From assembly GCA_037833965.1 (NCBI GenBank), contig AP031358.1, positions 16,562,001 to 16,626,000 on the forward strand: 64,000 nt of DNA, given 5' to 3'. A program made the position numbers and the translations under genes. Source of the stretch: Marchantia polymorpha subsp. ruderalis (lineage: Eukaryota > Streptophyta > Marchantiopsida > Marchantiales > Marchantiaceae). Below, in pieces: positions 12,577-28,121 of this stretch (within the stretch, counting starts at the first letter, position 1; the number at the start of each line of letters is the position of its first letter). The notes beneath the pieces are model-generated. The model was not told the DNA's origin and searched no databases. It saw only the letters and a program-made list of their open reading frames with translations.

Positions 12577-13166
12577 CTGTTCTTATCTGAATAGTTCAAA
12601 AATCAACGTTATGTGAAATCTCATGTAAATTTTCTTTAAGTTTTTCTCGTTTTTTGGATATAAGCAATGATTTTCGAAAATTCTTTTATTGAAATCATGT
12701 TTAATATGAAGTCATCTTGGGGATAAGTTGAAAGATTATTTTGAAATTCTTTGCGCGAAATTGTGTTTAATGTATATTCTATGTGATTAATAAAATTTAT
12801 AATTTATTTGTGCTTGTGAATGGAGAAAAAAATTAATAATGATGGATTTCTTCTTAACCCAACTATTTATTGAATGTGAGGCTGAAAACAGAATGAGTGA
12901 CTATAAATGAGGTAACGGGTAGCTCAAGTTTTCTGTTATATACACAAGAATTTATTTAGAATGTACAGTATAACAGAATATTCAATCTAGACTTCGAGAA
13001 TTTCTGGATGATGTGTAAATTAATACTTGTATTATATTACACATGTCTCACGTACATCAAAATCACTAACAAAAAATTTCGCACAATTTGTGCAGATTTA
13101 GCATCTTCTTATACATGTGAAGATGGTGTCAGAGATATATTAAATAACAGTATTAAATGTGTAATA

Positions 13167-13197
13167 CCACGACTTATGATGATATGATAAGTCGTGG
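13167..13197. repeat. Perfect 11-bp inverted repeat
   Basis: The arms ccacgacttat (13167-13177) and ataagtcgtgg (13187-13197) pair perfectly around a 9-base spacer. It lies close to the transition from AT-rich DNA to the GC-richer psbY upstream region, so it may mark the edge of a small mobile element or simply be a chance stem-loop. Confidence 0.7.
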
Positions 13198-14034
13198 AAT
13201 TCTGATGGAAAATGAACACCTCAGATAGTTTCGTAAAAAGCAATCGGCGGTCTTCAGATTCAATAACAGATGATCCACATTAAGAAAACGATTGGGATCA
13301 TTGATGCGTAAATATACCTGTATCTTTATCTTTTATATGATGTACACAAAGCAAAACAAGTAAAATCGGAAAAAATAATAATTCTACTTTGAGACGAGAT
13401 GGAAAGAGATGAGACGCCCCGTCGGTTCTCATTGGCATTACCTAATTTCTAAAATCTGATAATACGATTGGTTTTGACATCATGCTCCACGTCATTCACT
13501 CATATTACTTAAATAAAAATATAAGAATAATAAAAAAAGGCCAAGTAGATGGGAAAAAGATGGGAAGAGCCGATCGAAGCTCACAAGGATGAAGCCGGAT
13601 ACTGTACTGAGCGGGACACTTGGATCACAAGAGTGCGAGATGGGAAAAATAACAAAAAATGGCATCCAAGAATGCAAACGGAACCGAAGGAGAAAATAAA
13701 TTTAGAACTCTCCGGGCAAACACGAAATTGAGCTCAAGAAGGGAGAAGAAGAAAAAGAAGCATGTCCAGAAATAAAACACGAGAAGGCAAAGGAAAGGAA
13801 AGGATCCGGTCGGAGCGAGCGGGCCCACGCCAGCTCGAGAGAAGAAGACAAGACGGCGTCGATCTTGTGGCTAAAGCATGGGCCCCAAGCCCCAAGCCGC
13901 AGCCCATCAGCAGCTCGTGAATGGTGGACTGGATGTCTTCCTGGCCTGCCCTGTGGCCTCCTTCTCGTCTGTGGCCCAAATCCTCCACCGCGGCAGGCAA
14001 CTCAAGCCCAGTCAGCCCAAGCCGACGAGACGTT

Positions 14035-14084
14035 GGAAGGAAAGGAAAGGAAAGGAAAGGAAAGGAAAGGAAAGGAAAGGAAAG
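14035..14084 (+). repeat. (GGAAA)n microsatellite
   Basis: About ten tandem copies of a pentanucleotide upstream of psbY. It is likely polymorphic in length. Confidence 0.95.
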
Positions 14085-14349
14085 CAAGGTCAAGGAACGA
14101 GGGGGCGACGGATGGAGTGGAGGGGAGGGAGGGGGAGCCCAATTGCTGTTAGCGGCAGGCGGAGAGCTGGGAGCGTTGAGGGATGAAGATATGTTGGGTT
14201 GTGCCGGGGGGGCCGGGCGTCGGGAGCTTTTGGTTCAAGGGCTGTCATTGGGCCGAGGGCGGCGCCTTATCCGCCCCCTCATCTCGCGAGCTTTTTTCTG
14301 AGGTGGGCTCACGGTCTCGCGGTCTCCCCTCGCCCTGCTGCCCGACCTT

Positions 14350-14352
<3 letters not shown>

Positions 14353-14380
<28 letters not shown>
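14353..14380 (+). repeat. Poly-C tract (28 C)
   Basis: An uninterrupted run of 28 cytosines in the psbY upstream region. The length is prone to sequencing or assembly error. Confidence 0.9.
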
Positions 14381-14596
14381 GCTCGCCCGCTGGCTCGCTC
14401 GCTCGCAAGCCCCAGTTCTTTCGTCCGAGCCCAAAGGGGTCCGTTCGGTCGATCTGCTCGCGAGTGAGTTGACACTGCGGCACACACTGCACAAACGGAC
14501 TCTCGTTCCCCCCGCCCCGCCCCGCCCGCCTGCCTCGACGAAGCCTGAGCTCGCTCGCTCACAGGAAGGAAGCTCTTTCTCGCCGGATCTCAGCAG

Positions 14597-15782
14597 GTAG
14601 GCCTCGCTCGCTCGCTCGCTCGCTCCCTTCCGCCATGCCCAGAGAACGGGCAGCCTTTGTACATTTGCATTTGCCTTTGCCAAGCTCTGCTGCACTTTCT
14701 GGACTGTGGAATCGTGGCTTGCAGATGGCTGATGTGCACGCTTTCTCAGAAAATTCCCTTCGAGAGAGAGACGCCAGTTCTCGTGCTGCTTGTGTATGCG
14801 TGTGTTGGTAGATTCGTGTTTATAGCAGGGGGTAGGTTTGATGGCAATGCATTGGGCAATTGGGCTAGTTGAGTGGCGGAATTGCGGGTGGTCAGGATGG
14901 ATGTTGTGTTTGGGCTGGTTGGCGAGTCTCCTGTTTCTTCTGCTGCCTCCTGTGGAAGATTAAGCCAGGCGTCTGTATGCCTGGTCTAAATATGTCTGGC
15001 CTGTTTAATTATGAAACATTTGCACTGTGGAGAGCTTTCAAGAGATTATTCCCTCCCTCTCTTTCCTGCTTGGCAAGAAGGAATTCTCGCATCATGTAAT
15101 GCCGTCAGTCTAGTCACTGCTTCCGCCTCAAAACTCGTCCACATGTCTTGTTTACAAGCTCCGAGATGCTTGTCTGAAGAGAGAAAGAGAGAGACCCCTG
15201 TCGGAATGTGGTGTAAGTAGCCACCATTGAGAGAAGAGAGCTATCAGCCATCACTCTGTCACATTCCTGCCTGTGGTGCTTCAAATCGTCAGTTGCATCC
15301 TCAAGGCATTTAGTAAGTGCATCGGAAGGAGTGGAAGGTCCCAATTTTCGAACGAGGAATCTCTCCAACGAAGTCTCCTCCCGAAGTTGGTGAATAGCAC
15401 CATAAACGAAATCCAAGCTATTGTGAGCTGGATCTGTCCAAGAATTCCTGTACAAGCGTCTCCAAGACCGAAATTTGGCCATCCATCACTTCCCTTCTCA
15501 CAGACCGACCCAATCGGAGCTTTCTCCAAATGGAGTAAAATCATGAGCTTTACCATCATGTTGCCATTGGCATAGGCAGCCTCTTTGAGCGCAGAGCTCA
15601 GAGCCATTCGAGGCCGAGGCAATCGGAGATAGATGTCAGATGAGGGGTTTTTTCTTCACATTTTGCAGTGGATGCGTAGAAATGATCTTGAGTGAGCCGT
15701 GGACGTAGTATGCATGCATGAGGTTGGAAAATCGTCAGTGGGGAGCTGATGAGTCAGTCGTTCTCTGCTCTCTCTGACGCAG
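14597..15782 (+). other. Probable 5' UTR intron of psbY
   Basis: A donor (CAG|GTAGGC at 14597) and an acceptor (TCTCTGACGCAG| ending at 15782, 33 bases before the ATG) frame a 1.19-kb segment. Its composition is less CT-repetitive than the leader. A leader intron is an inference from the sites only. Two overlapping minus-strand frames of 113 and 122 codons inside it have no recognisable domain. Confidence 0.4.
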
Positions 15783-15815
15783 GACTCGAAGGGCAGCTGC
15801 TGGAAATCACGAGAA

Positions 15816-16847
15816 ATGGCCATGGCGACAGCACTGGCTGGAAGCAGTCTCAGTGTTGCTGCAACTCTGCAGAAGAACAGCGGTGCTCTGGGTCAGGGAG
15901 TGCAGCGTCTGCGCGTGAGCAGCACCCCAACCAAGGCCTCATGGAAGAAGCTCCAGATGCCCGCCGTCTCAGCCATCAAGTCCGAGACGAGCCTCTCGAC
16001 TGAGGACTTGTCGCTGGGAGCAAGCGCCCTGGCGGGAGCACTCTTCGCCGCCATGGCCTCATCCGACTCTGCCATGGCCGCCCAGCAGATCGCCTCCCTG
16101 GCCGCCGAGGACAACAGAGGCGTCGCCCTCCTGATCCCCTTGGTCCCAGCCATCGGTTGGGTGCTGTACAACATCCTGCAGCCAGGACTGAACCAGATCA
16201 ACAAGATGAGGGGAGTGAAGGGATTGGTCGCTGGGCTGGGCCTGGGAGCTCTGGGATCAGTCGCATTCTCGTCAGAAGCCGAAGCCGCCGTGCAGGAAAT
16301 CGGCCAGATTGCAGACAATGACAGCAGAGGAATCCTGCTGCTCGGAGTGCTCATCCCGGCAGTCGGATGGGTTCTGTTCAACATCCTGCAACCCGCTCTG
16401 AACCAGATCAACAAGATGAGATCCACCAAGGGAGTGATCGGCGCAGTCGGGCTCGGAGGACTCGCGTCCGCCCTCTACACTCCCCACGCCGATGCTGCAC
16501 AGGAGCTGGCCACCATCGCCGACAACGACAGCAGAGGAATTCTGCTGCTGGGAGTCATCGTCCCTGCAGTTGGATGGGTGCTGTTCAACATCCTGCAACC
16601 TGCTCTGAACCAGCTCAACAAGATGAGATCCACCAAGGGCTTGGTGGGCACCGTGGGAATCGGCGCCGCCGCTGCCTCCCTGCTCTCTGCCCAGGACGCT
16701 GATGCTGCGCAGGAATTCGGCCAGTTGGCCGCTGACAACAGGCCCGTGATCCTGCTGGTTGTGCTCGTGCCCGCCATCGGCTGGGTGCTGTACAACATCT
16801 TGCGCCCTGCTCTGAACCAGGTCGACAAGATGAGGAACAAGAAGTGA
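15816..16847 (+). CDS. psbY: Photosystem II PsbY polyprotein precursor, four PsbY units
   Basis: PsbY is a small single-span subunit at the edge of photosystem II in the thylakoid membrane. Plants make it as a nuclear-encoded precursor that is cut into separate peptides. The intact 343-codon frame starts with a chloroplast transit-like region (residues 1 to about 60, rich in Ser, Ala, Thr and Lys). Four PsbY units follow at about residues 89-132, 158-202, 228-271 and 298-343. Each has an acidic N-terminus (A-x-[ED]DNRG or ADNDSRG), one hydrophobic span containing PA[IV]GW, and the tail NIL[QR]PxLNQ[ILV][ND]KMR. Each unit is preceded by a second hydrophobic stretch ending in an Ala-x-Ala-type site (SAMA, EAEA, HADA, DADA), as expected for thylakoid processing. 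The period is about 70 residues. The angiosperm precursors I know carry two units; four is the oddity here. There is no intron in the coding region. Confidence 0.93.
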   Translation: MAMATALAGSSLSVAATLQKNSGALGQGVQRLRVSSTPTKASWKKLQMPAVSAIKSETSLSTEDLSLGASALAGALFAAMASSDSAMAAQQIASLAAEDNRGVALLIPLVPAIGWVLYNILQPGLNQINKMRGVKGLVAGLGLGALGSVAFSSEAEAAVQEIGQIADNDSRGILLLGVLIPAVGWVLFNILQPALNQINKMRSTKGVIGAVGLGGLASALYTPHADAAQELATIADNDSRGILLLGVIVPAVGWVLFNILQPALNQLNKMRSTKGLVGTVGIGAAAASLLSAQDADAAQEFGQLAADNRPVILLVVLVPAIGWVLYNILRPALNQVDKMRNKK

Positions 16848-18854
16848 GAGCATCCTCAAGTCTCTTTTGTCCCAAGGAAGGTGTAACTAATTATCTGTGA
16901 ATAGAAGTTGGTATTTCGGATCTCCACAGCCTGGACGGTATGTCAATCACCATGAATTTTGCTATGAAACGAGGGAAAAGGGTTCTGTTCAAATTAGTCG
17001 AAGTTTCCACGAGTGGGGATGTCTTGTTTGTCGATGTCGAGTTGGTAGTCGGGACCCGCCAGACTTTACAATAAATCATCGAGTCATGACGAGGAGCACA
17101 AGTCTATCTAGCTGATCATTGGCACAGGACTGGCGGCGCTTTGTTCTGTGCACTCACTCCGTCAATTTTTATTCCCCCAAACATTCTTATTCGTAAGAGC
17201 TCTCGAATTGGTGACCTGAGGCACTTGTCTTGTAATTGTGTGTACCATGTGTTTTCCACATTCTGGCATTTTAAGAAAGGACCTTTGCCAAGCAGCATCA
17301 GCATCAGCATCCTTTTGGTATGCCAACTCTATATCCCACGCAAGACCCCAGCGACCTGGATCATACCCGAATACCTGGTTTTCAACATCTTGATGTGTTG
17401 TCGGATACTTACCGCATCTGGAGGGGTCTCACGACTGCTCACTTCAATTTCGTCAGATGCCTTAATCTAGGTGTGTACACCAGTAGGATGGGAAATGGCC
17501 GGAAGCAGCAGGTCTGTTTGAATGGGTATGAAATCGAAGGGGAACTTTCTGTCATAGGCAATCACCGATCTGCCACATGCCGATCAGGCTGTTGCACGCG
17601 GAAGATGAGATTCGAATGCCATACGTCTGAAGATGACCCCTGTAAAAGAACTGATTGGCCGGCAATCAACTATTTCACTTTCTACGTCCAGTAACAGCTG
17701 GCAAGTTGCAGATTACCTTCCTCTCCTGTGCTTTGCAAAGAACTCAGTGATTGAAGCATATCAGATTGATTTCCTCGTGACCGCTGATGACAATCATCTC
17801 CGATGGACATGAGCCCAACAGTGCCAGTTCACTTCTTCTCCACACATTAACCGTGTTTCTCATGTGAGCAACGTCGCTTCGGAGACACGATGAACGGTAA
17901 CGGAGATGATGGCAATCGTACTGCCATCCTTCACCAGATTGTCCTGAATACGAAGATGAATATTTGTGCTGTGCGTTCGTTCTGCGCGAAAACTGCAACT
18001 GGATCCTGGATTTGAAAATACTCACGAGGTAAAACTTATAAACTTGAAATGACGATTATTAGAACACAAATCAGTAAATATTTTTCATTGGAACCATCAC
18101 TTTACATGCATAGTGCACAGTAACATCAATTGGGATAGAGGGGAAGTATTGATTATTTCTGCGGTTTTCATTTCCTCTCCTATGGCTACAAGAACCTCAC
18201 ACTTCGGACGTGCAATCCCGGTTACGTACAACTTCGGTCTATCTCGATTGAAGCATTGGTTCTTGAAGTCTCCGTCCTTGTATACAGCGAGGTAGGACAA
18301 CTCGCACGTAATTATACCTCGCATTGGATGCCCTCAAATTATGATGGGCAAGAAAAAATAGAAAAAACCAGAACAATCGTCTCTGAAGCTATTCGAAGGA
18401 AAACGGTACCTGGGGTAATTCCACATGTTCCACTCGTCCAAAGAAAATCATAATAAAAGTACTCGATCCATGGAGACTCAAGACGGTCATGGTCAACAAC
18501 CAGGTCTCCAGTTGCAAGTTGGCAGCCCGTCTGACACTGTATGAAGGGATTTGCGTTTTATGTTCCGTAAAAGCCAAAGATTGAATGCAATTTCTGCGTC
18601 GTAAGAATCAAACTGTGGAGAGCACAAACTGGTAGGGCCATGTAACAGGACTTTACTCAGAGGTTTCCATTGACTGAGCAGTGGCACTTTTACAGTGAAG
18701 TAGCTCTCATAGCACGAGATCATATTTCTCTGGCAATTCTTGGACAGATGCCATCATCAAATCTGTACAGTGATGAATTATTGAGTCTGTTCACACAAAA
18801 AGTATCAATAAAAGAATTATCTCACATGCTGGAACTTAATCTGCCAGTGCCGAT
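16848..18854. other. psbY 3' region and intergenic DNA
   Basis: The first few hundred bases presumably hold the psbY 3' UTR; an AATAAA occurs near 17070. The remainder lies between the convergent psbY (+) and guanosine deaminase (-) genes, so it includes both 3' UTRs. The short frames here show no recognisable domain. Confidence 0.5.
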
Positions 18855-24265
<5,411 letters not shown>

Positions 24266-24303
24266 CGTCAAGGTCTGAGAGTCTGTAATCGCGGGATAAG
24301 ACC

Positions 24304-24305
<2 letters not shown>

Positions 24306-24382
<77 letters not shown>
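24306..24382. repeat. (GA)n/(CT)n microsatellite, 77 bp
   Basis: About 38 uninterrupted dinucleotide units lie 40 bases upstream of the guanosine deaminase start codon. On the coding strand the tract reads CT, so it would lie in the 5' leader or core promoter. CT-rich leaders also occur at the NLP and psbY loci in this window. Confidence 0.95.
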
Positions 24383-24386
<4 letters not shown>

Positions 24387-27300
24387 CCACGGTACCTCAA
24401 ATTCTAAGGGCAACTGCTAGAGTTGACTCACGAGAAACGACCGAATTTCGCCCAAGAACAAAGTGTATCCACCATTGGTGCACAACTGCAGACTCCACAC
24501 ACCAACAACCAACCGGTTCACAATGACCTCACATCTACTACTACGACGAAACACATGCGCGGCCTATGGAACGAACCGAGCCAAATGGTGCGTGTTTAGA
24601 GTTGTGATCAAGTGTTGATCGCTCGGCCAAGCTGCCTAACATGCCAATGGCAATGACAGAAATGGACAAGCAGCGCTTTGGACGGAGGTGGGTATTTTCC
24701 GCACATGTCAGGTATTTCAGGTTTTTGATATTGATGTCAGACCTTAGAGCCATCCACCACCCTCATCGACCATGGCCATGACACGACAAACGTCGGTGGG
24801 GGCCCTGAGGTTGAGGCCAACGTAGACGTCAGTCAAGCCACCCAGAGCTCTTCCATGGATGCCCAAAAGTAAACAGCCCGCTCATCCCGACCCTCCAGAC
24901 AAAGGGTAAAAAAGTCTTTAAAAATGGGCGCACAGCGACCGACGTACGTACGAAGCGAGAGAGCGCGATGTGCAGTATATCATCACGAGGACAATGTGCG
25001 ACGAGACAAGACCAGCTTTGCGTTCGCCAGGCTCCTCCTCCTCCTCTTCTCTCTCTCGCTTGCTTTCTGCTCGTCCTTCCAGCCCTGAATATCTGCCTTA
25101 TTAAACTTCGCGCAGTGGGGCTCCCTTCCCCATGACTGACGTCCACTTCCGCGTTTTCCTCCACCTCCCTCTGCCATATGGGACTCCTTGCGTACGAAAT
25201 TCGAACACCCGTGCAGATTCCAAGATGCCCCAAAACTCTCCTGCCGCGACAAATTCACGAATTCATTGATTCACACTTCTCCTTGCTTAAATTCCCACAG
25301 AACCCTTGCAGTTTCAAGAATGCAAGAAACAGCGAGCACATTTTAATTCGATCCTTTCCCACCTCTACGTCCATAGGAAAAGATACGGTTTCGTGAGACT
25401 TCGTAGAAGAGGTGAATTGGTTGTATGTTTATTCCTCACAACTAGAAACAAGACCGGAGTAGGTTTGGGGCGGCGATGATTTGATTTGCTCCGCATGGCT
25501 TTGCACCTTCATCACATTATCTTCGTCACCGAGAGATTTTGTTGGATGCTATGGAGCACGAGTTCACGGCGGAAGGTGCGAGGGACTTCAGGGGGAGCCT
25601 AATTCGGTGGATTTAAGAAAAAACTATAATTGTTTCTTATTGAACATGACGAGACGAAAAGAAGGACGTCGGGAAAGGTTGTGAAATTGCGCGTATGGAA
25701 GACATGGATCGACTCAAATCTGGGGGATGCTGAGATGGTAAGTGCCCAATGTTTCCTTGCGGGACCTTTCATTTCTACGTCTTTGTTGTGCACACGCGAA
25801 GTTGCTTCTTTATTTTGCCTCCTCTCCCCGAGACCGTCAGATTTGGACCTCCACATTCACAAATTCCGCTCACTTCGATGATTGAACTTTGCATCTGGAA
25901 CTCATTGGGTCGACATCTGGATTGACCCTTTTCTTCTACAATTGTCACATCTTATATGTAGGCCTCCGTAAATGTGTCTAGAATGAATCAAGAGAGACTC
26001 CTGCCGAAGAATGTATTCACGGAGACCACGATCTACATATTAATTGTTATTTCTTTGTAGCCGGGTCAAAATCATGGGAATCTGTTCGAATTCATTCGCA
26101 CAGATTCCTGTAATGTTGCCTTGGCTATTTAGGTTTTCGAACCAATAAGCTTGCTCAATGCATTATCTTCAACAATTGCTGCATGACAATTACGATTTGT
26201 TTACTTATCGTAGATATAATGAAGCAATAACACATCGGGACTCTCCATTTCATTTGTTTTTTATTTCACATTGAATCCAAATCTTGAAACTTTTGGATTC
26301 TACATACATGAAATGCCTAAGAAGTGCATTCTTTCAAGCTTACACTTAGAAATCTCATTGCAAAACTTTGTCCAATAATGACTCAAGTTCAAGTTCTATG
26401 ATTATGATTACATGAGTTTATGTGAAATTCAGCTTCCGATATGGTTTCACCATCAATCATCGCCTTCATCATTTACGCAAGTCTCAATCGATTCTCACGT
26501 AGCTTCATCTTTCCACTCGAAGCAATGGGACACTATAACGCAGTGGAGGAAATATACCGTCGAACAAGTTACCTCTTCGATCGAGCTTCAGTCGTGGAAC
26601 TTAGCTTCTAAGCAACTCCACCCCAGAGTCAAAGTAATCGGAGACGGCGACGGCGATGGAGCCCATGACGAAAAGCGCAGAGGGAAACCGTTAATGAGGG
26701 CAAAGAAAGCCACGGAGCTGTGGCGAACCAATGGGTGCGCTGCGCATCAGAAGTCGGATTGTTCTCCGAATTTGGCGACTGCCATGAGCCCGAGGATTGA
26801 CTCGGAGGAGCTCGGAGGGCGTGGCGAGCGGCCTTTGGCTGCCTCGCACGGCCCTTCGTCCAAGCAACGAGGTTGCAATTCTAGCTGCTCCATTCTTATC
26901 ACGACTGTAGGGACGATGCTTCGAGCGTGACGCTTGCCGGGCTAGGCCGTGACGTCGGTGCGGGGCTCGGGAGCGACTTGCATGGAGGGCGGTGGTGGTG
27001 GTGGTGGTGGAGAGTTTGGCGATGTTCTGCTCCTCGGACGATATCTGCTTTTCCTCGTTCATGGATGCTCTGTCTGCTGAGATGCCTTCCTCGGGTACGG
27101 CCTGCTCGCCCTCTCGAGCATGTGGCCTTCGGACGATGTCCCGACGTTGTCAGCATCACGTTGCCTCGTAATCTCCCGTACCTAGACACCTGACGCCCAT
27201 CGGTTCTCGACAAACGCCCGTGCTCTCGACTAGCCGTAATCATCAACTTGTGCCTCGAGCATCGAGAGGACTGTCTCCGCTCCGTGGCGTCGTCGGATCC

Positions 27301-28121
27301 GGAATCTGTGGGGCTCGACTGTCGGTAGTTGACGATCGACTCTTGAAGCAAGGAATCGATGAATCATCACGCAGTCATCGTCAGCAGTCCTCTTGAGTAC
27401 AGATTTTGTCTTCTACTTTGGTACGGCCTGGTACTTTCTCAATCTGCAGCCGTATTCAGTGTGCACTGTGCAGTGTACAATAATCTGACTTAGTCTCAAA
27501 TCAGTGGAAGAGATTAATTTCGTGTTGAGGTCGTGCGACTTCCGACCCTGAACCGAACGAAACTATGGCGGGTGGGAATTGGACTTCCTTGGACTTCCTT
27601 GTCTTTCTAATGGATCTGGTGTGTTTCTTCTGGGAAGAGCTGTCGAGACGTGCACATCTCCTCGAAGACCATGCATAACATCACCGACCTCTATTGCTCG
27701 AATTCAATCACGCGTTCATTGTGCGGTACGGTGCCTTCCAGACTGTGATTCCAGTCGTCGGATTCTGAGACCAGATGGTGGGCCGACGTATGTTGAGAGA
27801 CGTGCTGTATAATTACTGACAAAGGTGAGACGAAATCCAGTACATGTACTTGGTGGGCAGACATTTAAAAGAGTTCAGGAGTTGTTGGACACGTAGGTGG
27901 TGTAATCTGACGTGCCACGTCAATTGCTTGGCAAAAGGCCAGGAGCAGTCAAGCAGATGAACTTTACAACGTTGTAAGATGAGAAACGTAGTGTAGAGTT
28001 TGGTAGAGTGATCATTTGCTGAAGTCACTATATGCATATGCTTCGATCTGTTGACGACCAGACAACCCAGAAGCATCTCCTCGAACTTTGAGCTGCAAGA
28101 GATTCCGCATCGGACTTAGTG
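24383..28121. other. Intergenic: guanosine deaminase upstream region and GT14 3' flank
   Basis: This contains the promoter side of the guanosine deaminase gene (to roughly 25.2 kb) and the 3' flank of the glycosyltransferase. A GC-rich patch at 26.6-27.4 kb carries overlapping frames on both strands (172 codons at 26412-26930 plus; 150 codons at 26899-27351 minus, with a six-His run from a CCA/TGG repeat). None shows a recognisable domain. A lineage-specific gene here is possible but unproven. Confidence 0.4.

Larger units (their letters stand above)
10060..13300. other. AT-rich DNA, no gene seen
   Basis: This is very AT-rich sequence with no recognisable protein or RNA gene. It probably includes the 5' end of the copia element above and older repeat debris, too diverged for me to align. 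Two perfect hairpins stand out and are listed separately (12543-12576 and 13167-13197). Confidence 0.5.
13301..14596 (+). promoter_or_regulatory. psbY upstream region and probable 5' leader
   Basis: This GC-rich, low-complexity stretch precedes psbY. It has a (GGAAA)n tract at 14035-14084, a run of 28 C at 14353-14380 and CTCG repeats at about 14391-14405 and 14605-14625. No clear TATA box is visible. A consensus-like donor after CAG at 14596/14597 suggests that transcription starts before it, so part of this region is likely 5' UTR. The many overlapping short frames here are by-products of low-complexity sequence. Confidence 0.45.

Noticed and set aside
15114-15622. Two overlapping minus-strand frames (122 and 113 codons) upstream of psbY
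   Set aside because: They lie inside the probable psbY leader intron, overlap each other in different registers and have no recognisable domain.
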